This document shows, one piece after another, positions 62,199-64,000 of a DNA stretch of 64,000 nt. How positions within the stretch are numbered: position 1 is the stretch's first letter; every line of letters starts with the position of its first letter. The notes beneath the pieces were generated by a model. The model did no database searches and was not told the origin of the DNA. It saw nothing but the letters and a program-made list of their open reading frames with translations. The DNA lies in assembly GCA_963650915.1 (NCBI GenBank), contig CAVJMJ010000001.1, forward strand, positions 124,001-188,000, given 5' to 3'. This DNA comes from UBA4636 sp963650915. GTDB lineage: Bacteria; Bacillota; Clostridia; Christensenellales; Borkfalkiaceae. A program made the position numbers and the translations under genes.

Positions 62199-63118
62199 CC
62201 TTTTACCCCCGTTGACGCAAGCCCGTCAATCATTTTATTTTGGGTAATTATAAATATAATTACGATAGGAATAAGTGCGAAAACGCTCGTAGCCATCGCT
62301 ATGCCGGTTGCCGACCATCCGTTACCGCCCGTATAGCCCGTAAGCGCGACGGTAACCGTGTTCCAATAAGACTTTTCGCCGTTTAACAAAAGTTGAGGCC
62401 AAACGAGGCTGTTCCAACTTCCCGTAAAGGTAAAAAGCACTATAAGCATGACGGTGGATTTTGCAAGCGGACATACGATTCTTCTGAATATTGTCATACT
62501 GCTTGCGCCGTCGCTTTTTGCACTGTCCACGATATCCATCGGTATAGACAAGAAGAAGTTCCGCATAAGGAGCATATTGAATATACCGGTAATGCCGGGA
62601 ACTATCAGCCACATATAAATGTAGGCGTATGAGGCTGCACCGCTCGAAATATTGAGAGTGCGACGCAAACTCGAATAAATGGCGAATGAGGGAGCGGTAC
62701 CGATTACGCCGGGCACTGCCATCCACAAAAGGAAGAACTTAATTAAGGCGTCCTTTCCCTTAAAGCGTAAAAATACGACGGCGTACGCCGTAAGTAGGTC
62801 CACGATTACCGTAAGAGCGACGGTTGCAAGTGTACTCCACAGCGAGTTCAACATCCATATCGGCATATTGTCTATTTTGCCCTCACGGACGATAAAGCCC
62901 TCGTAATGTTTAAGCGTCCACTCACTCCAAGAGGAAGGAAACAATTTTTCCGGATGAACTTGTAAATCGTAGTCCGATTTAAACGAAGTACCCACCATAT
63001 AAATAAGAGGCAATACCCAAATGACGGAAACGATGAACATAACGATAAAGGATACTATTTGTTCGCGACGTCTTGTGCGTTCGGATTTAGTCAGTCGACG
63101 TTTGTTTGCAATCATCAT
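62195..63118 (-). CDS. ABC sugar permease, MalG type
   Basis: 307 residues, six membrane helices. EAA-like loop DIVDSAKSDGASSMTIFRRIVCPLAKS, with DSAKSDGA replacing the usual EAAxxDGA. Start two bases downstream of the next permease's stop; end overlaps the ATPase start (ATGA). Confidence 0.9.
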   Translation of the reverse strand: MMIANKRRLTKSERTRRREQIVSFIVMFIVSVIWVLPLIYMVGTSFKSDYDLQVHPEKLFPSSWSEWTLKHYEGFIVREGKIDNMPIWMLNSLWSTLATVALTVIVDLLTAYAVVFLRFKGKDALIKFFLLWMAVPGVIGTAPSFAIYSSLRRTLNISSGAASYAYIYMWLIVPGITGIFNMLLMRNFFLSIPMDIVDSAKSDGASSMTIFRRIVCPLAKSTVMLIVLFTFTGSWNSLVWPQLLLNGEKSYWNTVTVALTGYTGGNGWSATGIAMATSVFALIPIVIIFIITQNKMIDGLASTGVKG

Positions 63119-63119
63119 T

Positions 63120-64000
63120 TTAAGCCTCCTCCGTAATTATCGGCGTGCTTACGCTTGACGCGTCCAAAACCGTTGAATTTTTAATAAAGTTTTTGCACAT
63201 CAAACTGTAACGGGAACGTTTACGCCTTGGCGCGGTAACTTTGGTTTCTATAACGCTTAAAATAAGCACTATAGTACCGAAAACTATTGCCGCTGCGCAC
63301 AAATACCCCGTTTGTTTGGCGTAACTTAAACCGCCCATAAGATACGTTTGAATAAACATCATGGGTGAAACGAAAATACTTTCGTTTTCGTAAGTATTTA
63401 ATACGTACGGTTGGGCGTACAGGTTAAGATACCCTATAAAAGTATTGAAAAGACAAACGTTTATTGCGGGGCGGATATTGGGTAAGGTAACGCTTATAAT
63501 GCGTTGCATACGGTTACCGCCGTCCATTTCGCAAGCCTCGTACAAAGACTTGGGAACGTCCCTTAACGCACCCGAGAAAATGACGAAGTTAGTACCCGTT
63601 TGCCACCATATACTTGCAATGAGCATAACCAGCCACCTTTTAGTATCGCCCTGCCAAGGTTTACCCGAAAGCCATTCTATTTTAGTGCCGAAAACAGCGT
63701 TGATAAGACCGGTTTCGTCACCCTTAAACATATTGCCGAAAATAATACCGACAATGGTTACGGATACTATGCTCGGCAAATAAATTATTGCCCTGTATAA
63801 TTTGTACCCCGGGGGATGCATATTGATAAAATAAGCTAAAATTAAGGGGATAACTATAAGAAGGGGTACTGCGACGGCGTCGAAAGCAAACATCGTAAGA
63901 AAACTATCCCAAAACAATTTCGAAATGGGATGGTCAAAGTCGAATATGGTCGCAAAGTTTTGGAATGCTATGAATTTACTCGTTCCCGAGTCGTACGGGT
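63120..64000 (-). CDS. ABC sugar permease, MalF type (N-terminus beyond window)
   Basis: The reading frame is open without stop to position 64000; residues just before the apparent TTG at 63917 read TSKFIAFQNFATIFDFDHP, the normal lead-in of a MalF-type permease. So the gene is partial, not starting at 63917. EAA loop SLYEACEMDGGNRMQRIISVTLPNIRP is present. The binding protein of this importer is presumably outside the window. Confidence 0.92.
   Translation of the reverse strand, partial: PYDSGTSKFIAFQNFATIFDFDHPISKLFWDSFLTMFAFDAVAVPLLIVIPLILAYFINMHPPGYKLYRAIIYLPSIVSVTIVGIIFGNMFKGDETGLINAVFGTKIEWLSGKPWQGDTKRWLVMLIASIWWQTGTNFVIFSGALRDVPKSLYEACEMDGGNRMQRIISVTLPNIRPAINVCLFNTFIGYLNLYAQPYVLNTYENESIFVSPMMFIQTYLMGGLSYAKQTGYLCAAAIVFGTIVLILSVIETKVTAPRRKRSRYSLMCKNFIKNSTVLDASSVSTPIITEEA

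Overview
The window reads as chromosomal DNA of an AT-rich, spore-forming, Gram-positive-type anaerobe of the Clostridia, probably an uncultured gut lineage. The sequence support is a complete spoIVA with a sigma-E-like promoter, an L27 with the Firmicutes-type N-terminal extension, lipoprotein signal peptides, glycogen synthesis genes and many carbohydrate ABC genes. No rRNA or tRNA was seen. The exact taxon is inference. Most genes lie on the minus strand, and the first and last genes are cut by the window edges.

Housekeeping half (1-28 kb). In order: glgC (partial) and glgB; an SDR reductase; efp; an Xaa-Pro peptidase; a radical-SAM/partner DNA-repair pair behind two LexA-like boxes (plus strand); an OGG-type DNA glycosylase; rplU-rpmA; a very large unknown lipoprotein; rnpB; then a tight minus-strand operon ECF S component - tsaE - tsaB - rimI - alpha/beta hydrolase - murF with ddl behind it. 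After these come a sirtuin, an AraC regulator with a HAD phosphatase, spoIVA, a TPP-riboswitch-controlled thiT with an unusual N-terminal extension, and cysK/mnmA, which are divergent and share a single -35 element.

Accessory half (28-64 kb). A SLOG-like/XRE gene pair sits in a 1.2-kb segment flanked by 79-bp direct repeats. Next is a 14-kb minus-strand locus: ribokinase, LacI regulator, two LplB/LplC-type permeases, solute-binding lipoprotein, nucleoside hydrolase, a secreted repeat protein and three related beta-propeller lipoproteins. A four-gene plus-strand operon (DUF624-like membrane protein, ABC ATPase, two small membrane proteins) diverges from it; the divergent region carries two identical 20-bp palindromic operators. 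Together these look like a system for taking up and breaking down a riboside. Further on are a Kef-type antiporter and mgtC behind a highly structured leader RNA, a 2.2-kb repeat island without genes, and a glycosidase locus (GH31, DUF4965-type, GH3) with its LacI regulator, an ABC ATPase carrying a large internal insertion, and two sugar permeases, the last running off the window.

Intergenic DNA is rich in short tandem repeats and in a dispersed CCTATAGG-centred element, often beside or inside terminators.
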